From NCBI RefSeq assembly GCF_019175385.1, contig NC_083340.1:8285706-8349705 (forward strand): a stretch of DNA of 64,000 nucleotides, written 5' to 3'. The DNA comes from Lycium barbarum (lineage: Eukaryota > Streptophyta > Magnoliopsida > Solanales > Solanaceae). This document shows, piece by piece, positions 39,342 to 50,933 of the stretch (the stretch's first letter is position 1; every line of letters begins with the position of its first letter). A program made the translations under genes and the position numbers. The notes below the pieces were generated by a model, which saw nothing but the letters and a program-made list of their open reading frames with translations, did not search any database and was not told where the DNA came from.

Positions 39342-40440
39342 GGAAAAAGGGGATAACATAAACACCCAAAGACTCGGAGATGAGAATAAGATGGTTTCCG
39401 TTGGTAAAGGACCTCTAAAGGTGATTTGTGACCCAATAACTTACTTGGTAAAATATTAATGAGATACGTAGCCATTTGCAATGCATGATGCCAAAAAGAC
39501 GGAGGAATGGAGGCATGAGCAAGAAGAGTCCGGATGACATTATTTAGTGAACGAATTTTTCTTTCTGCTTTCCCATTTTGAGAGGATGTATGAGGACACG
39601 AAAGACGGAAAGACATCCCATTGGATGCACAAAATTTTCCGAATTGACTATTAGCATATTCCCTCCCATTATCACATTGGACATTCTTGATAGGACGTTC
39701 AAATTGAGTAAGAATATGGGTCTTAAAATCCATGAATTTGAGTAAACATCAGATTTTCTAGCCAAAGGGAAAGTCCACAAATAGTTGGTAAAATCATCCA
39801 AAAACAGAACATAATAATGATGGCCCATAGAACTCAAAATTGGAGAAGTCCACAAATCACTATGAATAATGTCAAATGGAAACAAAGTTTCGGAAATAGA
39901 ACCAGCAAATGGCAACTTAACATGTTTACCAAGAACGCAAGAATGAAAAATACTAGATGAACTAGAACTATTACATTCAATGCTTTTATTACGCCTAAGA
40001 AAATCCAAAATAGAAGCTCCCGGGTGGCCCAAACGATCATGCCAACGGGTAGAAGACAAGGCAGCAAAAGTCGACGGTGAATTGGTGGAAAATTTGAAGG
40101 TGGACAATGGATAGAGAGCACCCCTACTATTACATCTCATGAGAGCCATCCCCGTCCGGAAATCCTTCACAGAAAACCCATAAGGATCAAATTCAACACT
40201 CACATAGTTATCAGTAGTAAATTTACGAACCGATATCAAATTCTTTATGAGTTTTGGCGCATGAAGGACATTGTTTAACAATAAAGGAGGGTTCGGGGGA
40301 GGCAATTTAGCAACCCCCCTATATTGTGCTTCCGCACTAGAGCGGGAAAGAGTAGGTTGGCGCTTAGATGACCAGGATATCAAATTATCTCCCAAAAACA
40401 CGCAATAACCCGACGTCGAGCGTCTGGTGTCTGGACAACT
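39342..40440 (-). pseudogene. inverted copia pol segment: RNase H fragment joined to pre-integrase and integrase
   Basis: Read on the minus strand from 40440, the first 35-40 codons match RNase H ([27 protein letters not shown]). At about 40318 this changes abruptly to the linker and GAG-pre-integrase region ([27 protein letters not shown]), then the integrase core ([26 protein letters not shown] give the D-D-E residues). It ends at VFGCLCYPLFP near 39342. There is a frameshift near 39740. The RNase H piece duplicates part of the plus-strand copy at 42016-42150. It is non-functional as it stands. Confidence 0.85.
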
Positions 40441-42472
40441 CCATGTGTCTTTTTGGGATATCCACCAAACCATCGTGGCTACAAATGTTTTGATTTATCC
40501 TCAAATAAAATCATTATTTGTCGTCACGTTTTATTTGATGAGACTCAATTTCTGTTCCAAAATCCATACTCCGGCTCCCACCTCTTATGACTTCCTTGAT
40601 GATGGCCTCTCTCCTTACTTGATCCATCATACAGCCGCCAGCCCTCCACCGCTGCCCTGTCCCCCTCCGTCGCTGCCCGTGACTTAGGACCACGCCGACC
40701 CCTCCCCACCTGGTCAACAGCCTCCATCGTCCTCTACGCAGGACCAGTCCGCCCCTCTCCCCCACCAGCTTCCCACCACCCCGTAAAACTCGACCATTTC
40801 TCCACCTGTCCAGCCCAATACCCACACACGCATGGTCACTCGTAGTCAGCGCGGGATTTTCAAACCCAAGCACCCATTTAATCTACATGCGGCGGTTTCC
40901 AAGTCCCTCATACCTCGTAAACCGTTGGATGCGCTACGTGACCCGAATTGGAAATTGACCATGGATGATGAATATGATGCTCTTATTAAAAATAAGACGT
41001 GGGATTTGGTACCCCGTCCACCTAATGTGAATGTTATTCGGTCTATGTGGATTTTTACTCATAAAGAAAAGTCTAATGGTGATTTTGAGAGGCATAAAGC
41101 CCGTCTTGTAGGTGATGGCAAAACACATCAGGTTGGCATTGATTGTGGTGAGACTTTCAGTCCGGTCGTGAAGCCAGCAACGATCCGCACTGTCTGAAGT
41201 CTAGCTCTATCTAAACATTGGCCCATTCATCAGTTGGATGTCAAAAATGCATTTCTTCATGGCGAGCTCAAGGAGACGGTTTATATGTATCAGCCTATGG
41301 GTTTTAGAGACCCATCTCGTCCCGATTATGTGTGTTTGTTGCGCAAGTCCTTATATGGGCTTAAACAGGCACCGAGAGCTTGGTATAACAGATTTGCTGA
41401 CTTTGTTTCTTCCATTGGTTTTGCTAATAGCATGTCTGACCACTCCTTGTTCATCTATCGCAAAGGGCACCACTTGGCTTACATTTTACTATATGTGGAT
41501 GATATTATTCTTACTGCTTCTTCAGATGCTCTCCGCTGTTCTATTATGGGCCTTCTTAGCTCAGAATTTGCTATGAAGGACTTAGGTCCTTTGAACTATT
41601 TTCTTGGCATTGCGGTGACCCGTCACAAGGGTGGTATGTTTCTATCACAACGAAGTTATGCTACGGACATTATTGAACGTGCAGGAATGTCCTCGTGTAA
41701 GCCTTCTTCCACTCTGGTTGACACTAAACCGAAGGTCAGTGCCTCTTCTGGCGATCTGTGTGATGATCCCACTCATTTCCGGAGCCTTGCAGGTGCTCTT
41801 CAGTATCTTACCTTCACCAGACTGGATATTTCTTATGCCGTACAACAGATTTGTCTTCATATGCATGCTCCACGAGATACGCATATGCTTGCTCTTAAGC
41901 GGATTATTCGGTATATTCAGGGTACTCTTAATCATGGTTTGCATCTCTACTCATCTTCAGTTACTGATTTGGTTTCATACACTGATGCTGATTGGGGGGG
42001 GGGGGGGGGGGGGGGATGTCCAGACACCAGACGCTCGATGTCGGGTTATTGCGTGTTTTTGGGAGATAATTTGATATCATGGTCATCTAAGCGCCAACCT
42101 ACTCTTTCCCGCTCTAGTGCGGAAGCAGAATATAGGGGGGTTGCTAATGTTGTCTCTGAATCATGCTGGATACGTAACCTCCTCTTGGAACTACATTTTC
42201 CGATCCCTAAGGCTACTTTAGTTTATTGTGATAATGTCAGTGCCATTTACCTGTCAGGAAATCCAGTCCAACATCAGCGCACCAAGCACATTGAGATGTA
42301 TATACATTTTGTTCGTGAAAAGGTGGCGCGCGGCCACGTCCGTGTCCTTCATGTTCCATCCCGATATCAGCTCGCCGATATTTTCACTAAAAGACTGCCA
42401 CAGGTCTTATTTGAAGATTTTCGGGACAGTCTCAGCGTTCGTAAACCTCCCGTTTCGACTACGGGGGTGTGA
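40441..42472 (+). pseudogene. copia pol remainder: post-integrase, reverse transcriptase, RNase H
   Basis: The plus strand resumes at [15 protein letters not shown] (40441 on), which in intact copia elements lies just after the integrase part that is now inverted. Reverse transcriptase follows: WKLTMDDEYDAL, RHKARLVGDG, HQLDVKNAFLHGE, SLYGLKQAPRAWY and the catalytic YVDD at about 41495. RNase H has YTDADW, SRSSAEAEYRGVA and QRTKHIE. Defects are a frameshift near 40565 and in-frame stops at 40685, 40784 and 41195. A run of 22 G at 41994-42015 lies inside RNase H and adds glycines. The long frame 41234-42472 is otherwise open, so decay is moderate. Confidence 0.9.
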
Positions 42473-42616
42473 TAAATAGTGTAAATATGTAGTAAAAGAA
42501 TATTTTGTAAATCTTCTATTTTAGGTTAGTATAGTTTGTATCCTAATAGGACATTGTAACTATGGTATATTTACCAACTCAATCAATGAGAATAATCACG
42601 GAATTAATCTCTTACA
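42470..42616 (+). repeat. 3' LTR of the copia element, 147 bp
   Basis: Starts TGATAAATAG right after the polypurine tract and ends CTCTTACA before the TATAT duplication. Confidence 0.92.
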
Positions 42617-42975
42617 TATATAACAAAACATACTTAGAAAACAACTTAATTTAATTTTATATGTTCGAATCTCAAGTGTGATATTGTTGCATTTTTTTCT
42701 CCCGGAGTTTTCTTCCGATATCTCTGACTGACAAAGTGGATCTAGCTTTTATCTACGATTTCACCTAAAGTTAGTAGCATTTGTTCAAAGTTGTACTTAG
42801 AAATTCATTAAATATATAAATATTTAATTGTCATCCAAGTTATTATTATATATTAACTTGATGATACTTTAAGAACACATAAACTTCAAATTCTAGCTTT
42901 ATCTCAGGACGCACGGTAGAATGCAGCGTGGTTTTAGTAAACAGTGCCTCTGGGGCACCGTTTACTTGTCAATAT

Positions 42976-44304
42976 TAGGAGTGATCATGGTTTGGTTTAG
43001 GTCGGTTATTGATTAAAACTATAACCAAACCAATTTAGTCGGTTTTTAAATGTCTAAAACCATAACCAAACCAAATAAAATAATAACCGCCGGTTTGGTT
43101 ATTGTCGGTTTGATTCGATTTTTCAGTTTATGACTAGCAGCCATGAGACTTATCAGTAAAACATTAAAAAGTTGAAAAATACATGTCTTTTTTTTTGTTC
43201 AAACGATAACTTTTATTTATAGTTTAAGGTGGAACACACATCATAGAAACATTTTCACTATTAGTGATAGTGTAGTACTTAAGTTACCCAAATTTGCTCA
43301 ACTATTACATATAGAGCTAAAAATTAACTTAGTAGTGGCTGCACCATTTTTGTCATCTTAATACACGTACCTGGAATTAAAGTAGAGCATAGGAGCTTTT
43401 AGTTGTTGTTACAAACATACATATTAATTAAACATAAAGACTACCTAAAATTAAAATGAAAATATATAAAATAAAAAAACTTTGTGTAATGATCCCAAAC
43501 TTTGGGGCAGTACTTGCATTTTGCCCCTGATTCTCCCATTTTATTAAAAAACTTTGTGTAATGATCTCAAACTTTAGATGTTTTTCTATCATTATCTCCA
43601 AGGCTAGGGTCTCGACTACAAGGAGTTGTTCTTTTCTACTTTTTAGCAGGATTACCCACGGAAGAAGTATTAGGGCATTACCATGTACTTGAGTTGCAGC
43701 AAATGCTGATGTTACTGAAGTATCTTCTATAGGAACCTCCAAATCTAAAACTTCTGTCCTTTTCATATGAAAAATATTAGAAGTTTAGGATCCATTCAGA
43801 CAAGAAAAAAGAAAGGTATAAATTCGAAAAAAGAAGAAGAAACAACCTAAAATCAAATGGCTGACAAAGAAAGGCTAAATTTTTTATTTAAAGACATTAG
43901 ACTCTAACGTGAGCTTCTATTAGTAGGTTTACACTTAAAGAGTTAAAAGACTTAAAGACATGGGCTTCGACATATTCTTAAAAACATGGGCCTTAAACAA
44001 TCATGTGAAATAAGTAGACCAAAAATCAAATTAATGATTAAAAGGTATAAAATATTTATAATTATTTATGAAAAACTAATATTATACATATAAATAATTA
44101 TAAAATTTATGTATATAATTTATCGGTTTGGTTCGGTTATTTATTCAGTTATTTTTTAATAGAACCATAACCAAACCAAATATTATCGGTTTTTAAAATT
44201 TAAAACCAAATCAAACCAAACCAAACCAAATGTCAGTTTTTTTATTTGGTTTGATTAAATTTTTGGTTTGATTTTAATTTTAACCAAAACCGTGAACAAC
44301 CCTA
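42976..44304. mobile_element. Mutator-like non-autonomous element, about 1.3 kb
   Basis: The left end TAGGAGTGATCATGGTTTGG and the right end, read on the other strand (TAGGGTTGTTCACGGTTTTG), are imperfect inverted repeats. Both flanks carry CTTGTC(A)ATAT (42965-42975 and 44305-44314, with one-base indel), a 9-11-bp duplication that fits the Mutator superfamily. The outer 200 bp on each side are rich in AACCAAACC / GGTTTGGTT. The interior has a minus-strand frame (43428-43766) starting MKRTEVLDLEVPIEDTS; I do not recognise it with confidence, and it may be the start of a decayed transposase-related protein. Confidence 0.6.
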
Positions 44305-44466
44305 CTTGTCATATCAAAGTATTCCCTTGAGTCTTTACAAAATCTTAGATATTTCTTTGATTGAGCTGCTCATAGCCCATAACTTACACAAGTACTATCT
44401 CATTAGGGTACAAAAGTTCCCAGTCAATGCATTCATTTTGTTTTTACCGGCATGGAAAACAATAGA

Positions 44467-44728
44467 ACTCTCTCTGTTTCAATTTATGTGACACTTTTCA
44501 CTTTTCGAGAGTCAAATTGCATGAATTTGGACCAACAATTTAAGATTTATTTTTTCACCAAATTGATATGAAAAAAGTTGCAACTTATAGTACTTTTCAT
44601 GTAGTTTTCAAATATATAAATTTTAATCTTAAAATATTAAGTTAATCTAATCTAATTTAACTTCAAAGTTTGGTCAAATTGATTCTCAAAAAATGAAAAG
44701 TGCCACATAAATTGGGACGAAGGGAGTA
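44467..44728. mobile_element. MITE of the ACTCCCTC...AATTTATGTG family
   Basis: The left end CTCTCTCTGTTTCAATTTAT and the right end read in reverse (TACTCCCTTCGTCCCAATTT) are inverted repeats that continue through ATGTGRCACTTTTCA. Length is about 262 bp. A TA duplication, as in Tc1/mariner (Stowaway), is plausible only at the right side, so the class is not certain. Confidence 0.7.
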
Positions 44729-45929
44729 AAAGACTTTTGGTTTTCAACCAAATGGAATTCCGCGATAAAATTTAACGCATTGTTGCAACTTGCAAAATTG
44801 TGAACGTGTGGTTTTTCTCCCCCTGTTTAGGTCTTCCAGCTTAGTCAATAAATTGAAAGCACATCCCTTGATTAGGGTTTATGTGAATACACAATTTTAT
44901 ATTTTTAATTTTGTTTTTTAATTTCTTCATTTTTTTAATTACTAAGACATCGGTCTGATGCCATCCTTTTGGGCCAATCACAATTGTCGAAACTCTGTAA
45001 TGATGGACCCGTTTTTATACCCGTCTCCATTAAAATACTAAATAGTTCATTTGGCATGATACATAAATTTATGCCTAGCCAATTCTTTTCTTTGCGCTTT
45101 TCTTTTTCTTTTTTATATCTTTCATAGATTGATCGAGGAATTCCGAGCTCAAAAATGCGACCGACGTAAGAATTGTACAGGCCAACCACTTTTCGAATCG
45201 ATCTTTGAAAAATAGCCAGTGTGAAAATTCATTGAAAAGCCACTTTTGATGTGAAAACACCATAATAATGTCGTGGATTTCAAACTTAAATGAGTGAAAA
45301 ATCTACGATAGTTTCATAATTTTTGTAATCTAGGATACTGAGATAGAATTTCATTTTTTAAGTTCGAAATTCATACATTGTCATGACTTTCAAAATCTGG
45401 CTATTGTTGAATTTTGTCCGAACACAAATCCCTTAATTTTTGCCAATTGAGCTTATCCCTAGAAGCTGCTTTCTTCATATTTTTATAAGTATGTATATGT
45501 GAAAGATCGTGGCTCGTGGCCAGTCTATAATTCGACACACACAAAAAAGAGCAAAAATATCATGAGATCATCAAAGTAGCTCCTAATGCGGGATTAAATG
45601 ATTTCTTTTAACTTATATTTAGCTTTATTAGCTTTTATAATACAAAATTTAAATAAAATAAACATGATTTTGGACTTTTGAGTCACGGGTTTGAGAATTA
45701 TTGCAAGAAATACTTATTTTTAGCTAATTTTTGAATATTTAATGTAAACCACATGAATTCACTATACTATCTGTTTGTTGGTTTTCATGCACAATCAAGA
45801 TGCCTCAATACGTGTCTAGAAGTTCATCAAAGGTGACAGAATATCTCTTTTGTCCTTTTTATCTCATTGATAGGACTTTGGAGATTTACAATAAGAGACA
45901 ATTATATATACAAAATGATCCCATTTAAT

Positions 45930-46260
45930 TCACGTTCTTTTTGTAGTGGTTAATGTTTGGATTAGAAGATTTATTAGTAAAATAACTGTACCTACCCCAT
46001 TGAGAATTATTGAACTTAAATTTGGCTTGTCAATGAATTCACACCAAAAGACAAATCCTTCGAGATTAAATTTGAGGGAACTCTTGTGTTCCTTCAAAAA
46101 ATCGGAAAATCCAAAAAGCATACAAATATCTTGTCTATGCCATAGGCTCACCATTAGTCTAAAATCAACGCGAGAGGGCTCCTTGCCTCTTGGAAAATTA
46201 ATAGGTCGTCGTGCAAATGATCCATCGTTTTCCAAATACACCTTGATTTTTATGCGTTGA
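45930..46260. other. unrecognised region open on both strands
   Basis: Frames of about 100 codons are open on the plus strand (45946-46260) and the minus strand (45930-46241) in DNA that otherwise has frequent stops. The base composition is less AT-rich here. The minus frame includes FPRGKEPSRVDFRLMVSLWH and FLKEHKSSLKFNLEGFVFWC, which look protein-like, but I cannot name a family. It may be a fragment of an unidentified repeat or transferred sequence. Confidence 0.3.
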
Positions 46261-46558
46261 CAGTGTAAAATTATTGTACAACATCAATTTTTTTTAAAGA
46301 ATATAAGTAACTAATCATAATCAATGAAATTAGTAAATAAAAAATACGATAAGAAAACTTATATAATATGTTAAATTCTTCTTCTTGCATAAGAGTTCAT
46401 TTACAATGTCAATAGATATAAATTAAATCTCGCTTAACGAAAAAAATCTCACTGTACAAAATGACCTCTTAGCTCTTAATTCTAGTTACATAAAATTTTA
46501 TTCTTGTTGAGATGTGAAAAACTAGAGATTTTAGGCTGAAATTTAGTCGAATTGTACT

Positions 46559-46849
46559 CAGTGGCGGAGCCAGAAATTTTATTAAGGGGTGTCAAAATAT
46601 AAAGAAGTAAACACGCGAAAAAGCCAACAAAAAAATAAACATGTCGCGAACTGGGATCTAACACGCAACCTTGCTAGCCTGAACTTTTGACACCCCTTAA
46701 CCACTCGGCTAAGCCCTCAACTTATTACAAGAGGTGTCAATAGTAGTACATATATGTATAAAACTAGAATTTCACATATCTATGCAACGTAATTTTCCAA
46801 CGAAGGGGTGTCGCTTGACACCCCTCGGGACCAGGTAGCTCCGCCCCTG
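46559..46849. mobile_element. hAT-type MITE, 291 bp, TSD ATTGTACT
   Basis: The ends CAGTGGCGGAGC and GCTCCGCCCCTG are inverted repeats. The exact 8-bp duplication ATTGTACT stands at 46551-46558 and 46850-46857, diagnostic of the hAT superfamily. The interior has direct and inverted GGGGTGTC / GACACCCC motifs. Confidence 0.92.
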
Positions 46850-47217
46850 ATTGTACTAACCAACTTTCATTTTGGGTTTCTCCCGATAAACATGTGCTAT
46901 AGTTTACTAGTTTCCTTTTATTTGGTAGTGAAAAACAACGGATATCATTTTTACTGCTAGACCTTAAATAAATAAAAAAGGCATCTCCATATACAAACCT
47001 TCAACAAAAAAAAAAAAAAAAAAAAAAAAAAGGGAAAAGATAAAATAAAAGAAAGAGTGAAGAAATTGAACTTGTATTGTACATCTTACAAATTAGAGCA
47101 AACTAATAGATCGACAACTACCACAATATCATGCAGCATGCAATAGTTCATTCATCAATGCATAAGGTACCAAACTTTGTTGAAACTCATATACTGAAAA
47201 GTGAAAAAAAAATAATA

Positions 47218-47490
47218 CTCCACAGTCCAAATTTATGTGACGTTTTCCTTTTTAGTCTATTTCAAAAAAAGAATGTTATACTTATTTAGAAATAATATAA
47301 CTTTAAACTTCTCATTTTACTAGTCTACTAATGAGATAATTTATAGCCACACAAATATTTATTGTTAAAATAATTTATAGTCACACAAATATTGTAATTT
47401 GTTTATACCATAAATTTCAAAAAATTCTTTCTTTATTAAATTCTGTGCCTAATTAAATATATACACTACCACACAAATTGAGACGGATGA
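47218..47490. mobile_element. degenerate MITE, same family as 44467-44728
   Basis: The left end ACTCCACAGTCCAAATTTAT and the right end read in reverse (CATCCGTCTCAATTTGTGTG) are diverged inverted repeats. The interior holds a duplicated ATTTATAGCCACACAAATAT motif. Confidence 0.5.
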
Positions 47491-48033
47491 AATAATAGTA
47501 ATATCTTTTTCTTTTTTCACTTAAGGAGGATATTCGAACACATATTCACATGGCCAAAGATCTCCAATTTGTCCCTCTTCTGAATTAGCAGATTATTAAT
47601 CCGTGATAGCACTTAATTAGCATTCGCGTGTCATTCTGGAGCTATTATTTTATGTTTAGTGCTAGGTGGCTAGTCTGGTATAATTAACATATCATACTAT
47701 ACTTAGTAGCATTATGGTCAGTACGTACGTAATTAACTATATCTATACGCATCAAATTGTATGTTCAAATAATTAAGCAGAATAATGCAAGTCCCATGTG
47801 AGAATTGAAGGACAAAGGTTTATTCTAATTCAAGAAAGAAACAATAAAAGATTAACGAAATTCATAAAAATCCAAAGTTTAAAATCCATAACTAGTCTTA
47901 TCTCAAGTTGTGCTGCCAGAGTGCCTTGATATTCTCTACAGTGCTACATGCAATACCCCCACATGGGCCTCAATTTTCTCCATTAGTTCCGGAAAATTGA
48001 CAAAAAATAGCCAAAAACATCCATCCTTTCTAT

Positions 48034-48042
48034 CTATAAATA
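48034..48042 (+). promoter_or_regulatory. TATA box of the first proline-rich protein gene
   Basis: CTATAAATA lies about 95 bp before the ATG at 48136, a normal distance for a plant gene with a short leader. Confidence 0.7.
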
Positions 48043-48135
48043 CCCACTCATTTCATTCATTTTGAACACCAAGCAAACAACATTTTCACTACTAATTAGC
48101 CACATTCAATTATTTGAAAGTGCTAATTCAAAAAA

Positions 48136-48546
48136 ATGGCTAAGTTTGCTATATTCTCCATTGCTCTTCTTCTCACATTGAACATTCTCTTCTTCACTGT
48201 GGTTAGTTCCACTTATGTCTCATGCCCACCACCCTCAAATCCCATACCTACACCCTCTACCCCCTCCACCCCATCATCAAAGGGAAAGTGTCCAAAGGAC
48301 ACACTAAAGCTAAAAGCGTGTGCCAGTTTGTTGAATGACTTGGTGCACCTTGTTGTTGGAAGTAGCCCAGCCAAGACTAAATGTTGCTCTCTCATTAAAG
48401 GACTTGCTGACCTTGATGCTGCTGTTTGCCTTTGCACTGCTATTAAAGGCAATGTGTTGGGAATTAATCTGAATGTTCCAGTTTCCCTCAGCTTGTTGCT
48501 CAACAACTGTGGAAAGTATGTCCCCAAGAACTTCCAATGCGCATAA
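48136..48546 (+). CDS. 14-kDa hybrid proline-rich protein (8-cysteine motif)
   Basis: Single exon, 136 residues. Residues 1 to about 25 are a signal peptide (MAKFAIFSIALLLTLNILFF). A short Pro/Ser/Thr-rich linker follows (residues 32-52, PSNPIPTPSTPSTPSS). The rest is the eight-cysteine domain of the protease inhibitor/seed storage/LTP (AAI/HPS) superfamily: CPKDTLKLKAC, KTKCCSLIKGL, AAVCLCTAI, LLLNNC and a final QC, with the C-C-CC-CxC-C-C spacing. Such DC2.15/HyPRP-type proteins are secreted to the cell wall or membrane face; roles in elongation and defence are reported for the family. The gene is complete, and the stop TAA is at 48544-48546. A second, longer member lies at 60448. Confidence 0.93.
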   Translation: MAKFAIFSIALLLTLNILFFTVVSSTYVSCPPPSNPIPTPSTPSTPSSKGKCPKDTLKLKACASLLNDLVHLVVGSSPAKTKCCSLIKGLADLDAAVCLCTAIKGNVLGINLNVPVSLSLLLNNCGKYVPKNFQCA

Positions 48547-50302
48547 GCTATAGCCAGATTTCTTCACTTTAACATATATCTTGTTTCAGTGTGTTCGGTG
48601 TTTTGTATGCTTATATATAGTTGCTTATTTTCGAAGGAGTTACTATATGTAGTCTATTCTTATTGATTAGAAGGAAGGCTAGTTGCCTTTCTTCTTGTTG
48701 TATGATCCCATTTTCATCGTGAGTTATTCTATTGTGGAGTTTTATGTAACATGTTCGACCGTGGAGTATACAAAATATTTTGTAACCAATATCGGCATTT
48801 AAAAAAGGGGAATAAATGAACAATCAAAGACAAAATTCCGATATTAGAAATAAAACACAATTCGAATATATTCTTACAACAATTCTCAATGAGATTTCAT
48901 TTCTAAAACTGTATTCACGATAACATCATTAAAAATATAATTTTTAAAAATTATTTTCCACATTAAGATATGAAAAAACATTTATTCTTACGACTTAAAC
49001 CACATTTATTATGTATAGTTAAATTTTCCATTAAACGTGGCTCCGCTCCTAATGTTCAATATAATAAGGACATGGATTAACAATTAAGTATTTATTTATA
49101 AGTTGAGTTTTCGCATGCTAATTTTTAAGTTCCTAACGCTGCTTTGCATTTTAAGCATAACTAAGGAGAATATATATCAGCGCCGTAGAGAAACAGGGAA
49201 ACAAAAAATTGAAAACCTTTGGTTTTATATTTAAAGTGAAAGCGAAAACGTTTTCATCATTCATTTTTAATATTTTTCTTTCTCCTTTACATGTACGAAC
49301 AAAGAACGATTTTTCCGATGCAAAGGCAAATTTAGGAATTTTAATTTATCAGTACAGGATCATAACTTTTTTTGCTTACTAGATTCTGAATAGATTATTT
49401 ATACATAATAAATGAATATTTAAATAAATATATAAAATTTGAGCGTTATTGAATTCTACCGAAATCGTAATTGCAGCGGCAGCTCAGTCCCGCACACGAT
49501 AAAAAGAGTTAGGATTTGAAAAGCTTGTCTACGGTGGCACTAGAGTGACTTGTTACCTTGCAAATAAAACAATGGGGAAAAAAAAAACATATACTTCAAT
49601 TCTATTAATATAAAGGTTCTAGTTCCAAACTTTCAAATACATTCCAATGCACATGAAACTAGTTCAAAATTCAAGATTAATTACATAATGGATGAATACT
49701 GGTCCGATTAACTCAAGATCTGGTACGATGAGTAATAAAGCGTTCTCACTTGTCTACCAATGATAGAACTATGTTAGTGAAGGGGATTCCATTAAATCCC
49801 CTTATTTGTCAGAAAATTGTACTACATATATAGATCAATTATTTTGTATAACTTGTTGAATCCTCTTATAAAAAGGAATTATTAGTGTAGTTTTTTTTTT
49901 CTTTCAATTTCTTGATTAGAATTTCTTGCTATTGCCATCGCTTCTCAGCAAAGAGTTATCCACTTTCGGCCTATCTTATTGATATAGTTACTTTTATTTA
50001 TTTAATTAAAATTAATAAGAAGTCAGTGTGAATTTCCTGTGAATTGTTTCGATAAGAAACCAAAAGAAGTACTCCATACGTGTTCAGCTTATCTTAATGT
50101 TTTGTGGAAATGACACATGGCTGGTAAAGGAGAGCACAATCTTAAGGAAGTTCTAGATTCAACTACACAAATATTTGTTAGCATAATAACATACGGTATA
50201 GGACCACAATCTAGTATTGTGAAGTGTTTGTCGATCTATACTGTTACATGACATGACAATTTTAATTAATGCCTCGTTGTCATAGCGGTAAGAGGCCTAC
50301 GA

Positions 50303-50657
50303 GGGGTAACAAAATTAGCTCATGAAAATATGATCTATATTATTTATTTTGTCTAGTTTAACTCGTCCAATTCAATTCATCTAAAAATTGAGTTGATCTG
50401 AATCATAAACTAATCCATAAGAAATAATGTCATTTTTTTTGGTTTCCTTTGTTAATATAGCCACAATAAAGATTCTTTTATTAGGTTACTTAAACAAATT
50501 GTAAGTAAATAAATAAAGAAATTAAAATTTAGTATGAGTTGATCCAGCTTATTTCAGACCAAGTTGCGTCTGAACGAGTTAATAACCCATTCATTTATTA
50601 ACTTAATCTATTTTAATCCACCTGAATTCTAACCTAATTCGACCATTTGACACCCCT
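50303..50657. mobile_element. MITE-like element, AGGGGTAACAAA / TTTGACACCCCT ends
   Basis: The left end AGGGGTAACAAAATTAGCTC and the right end GACCATTTGACACCCCT are imperfect inverted repeats. The interior has AACTCGTCCAATTCAATTCA-like runs shared with the other elements of this loose family. No target duplication was identified. Confidence 0.5.
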
Positions 50658-50933
50658 GCATATAACTAATGGTTAAAGGAAAATAGAGGGACATGATGCA
50701 GACACATGAAGATAGGCTAAGTACAAGCCCCGAAAGTTCAATTAGATGCCAACAAATAAAGAATACTGCAAAACAAAATCTTGACGATAACAATTCTAAA
50801 TGATGCCTCAAGCTTGTTAATTGATTAGGTTCACATGTGAAGTTTCGTCGATGATTAATATTCCGATATACGGAGTAGAAGAGAAACGAATATGAACTAG
50901 ATGTGACTGGTGACGGTGAACGCAAAAGCTAGA

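Larger units (their letters stand above)
39170..42616 (+). mobile_element. rearranged Ty1/copia retrotransposon, TSD TATAT
   Basis: Two 147-bp LTRs in direct orientation (39170-39316 and 42470-42616), starting TGATAAATAG and ending CTCTTACA, are flanked by TATAT at 39165-39169 and 42617-42621. The polypurine tract ACGGGGGTG precedes the 3' LTR. Between them the left third is inverted and carries pre-integrase and integrase domains on the minus strand. The rest reads on the plus strand through reverse transcriptase and RNase H. The primer-binding site, gag and protease are missing. Short LTRs suggest an Ale/Retrofit-like lineage (inference). Confidence 0.92.
42622..48135. other. intergenic with several DNA transposon remnants
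   Basis: It contains the Mutator-like element 42976-44304, the MITE 44467-44728, an unexplained open region 45930-46260, the hAT MITE 46559-46849, a long A run at 47007-47031, a poor MITE at 47218-47490 and the promoter of the first proline-rich protein gene. No conventional gene was recognised. Confidence 0.5.

Noticed and set aside
40514..40873. 119-codon minus-strand frame rich in Arg and Gly
   Set aside because: It is the reverse of the proline-rich linker of the copia pol region, not an independent gene.
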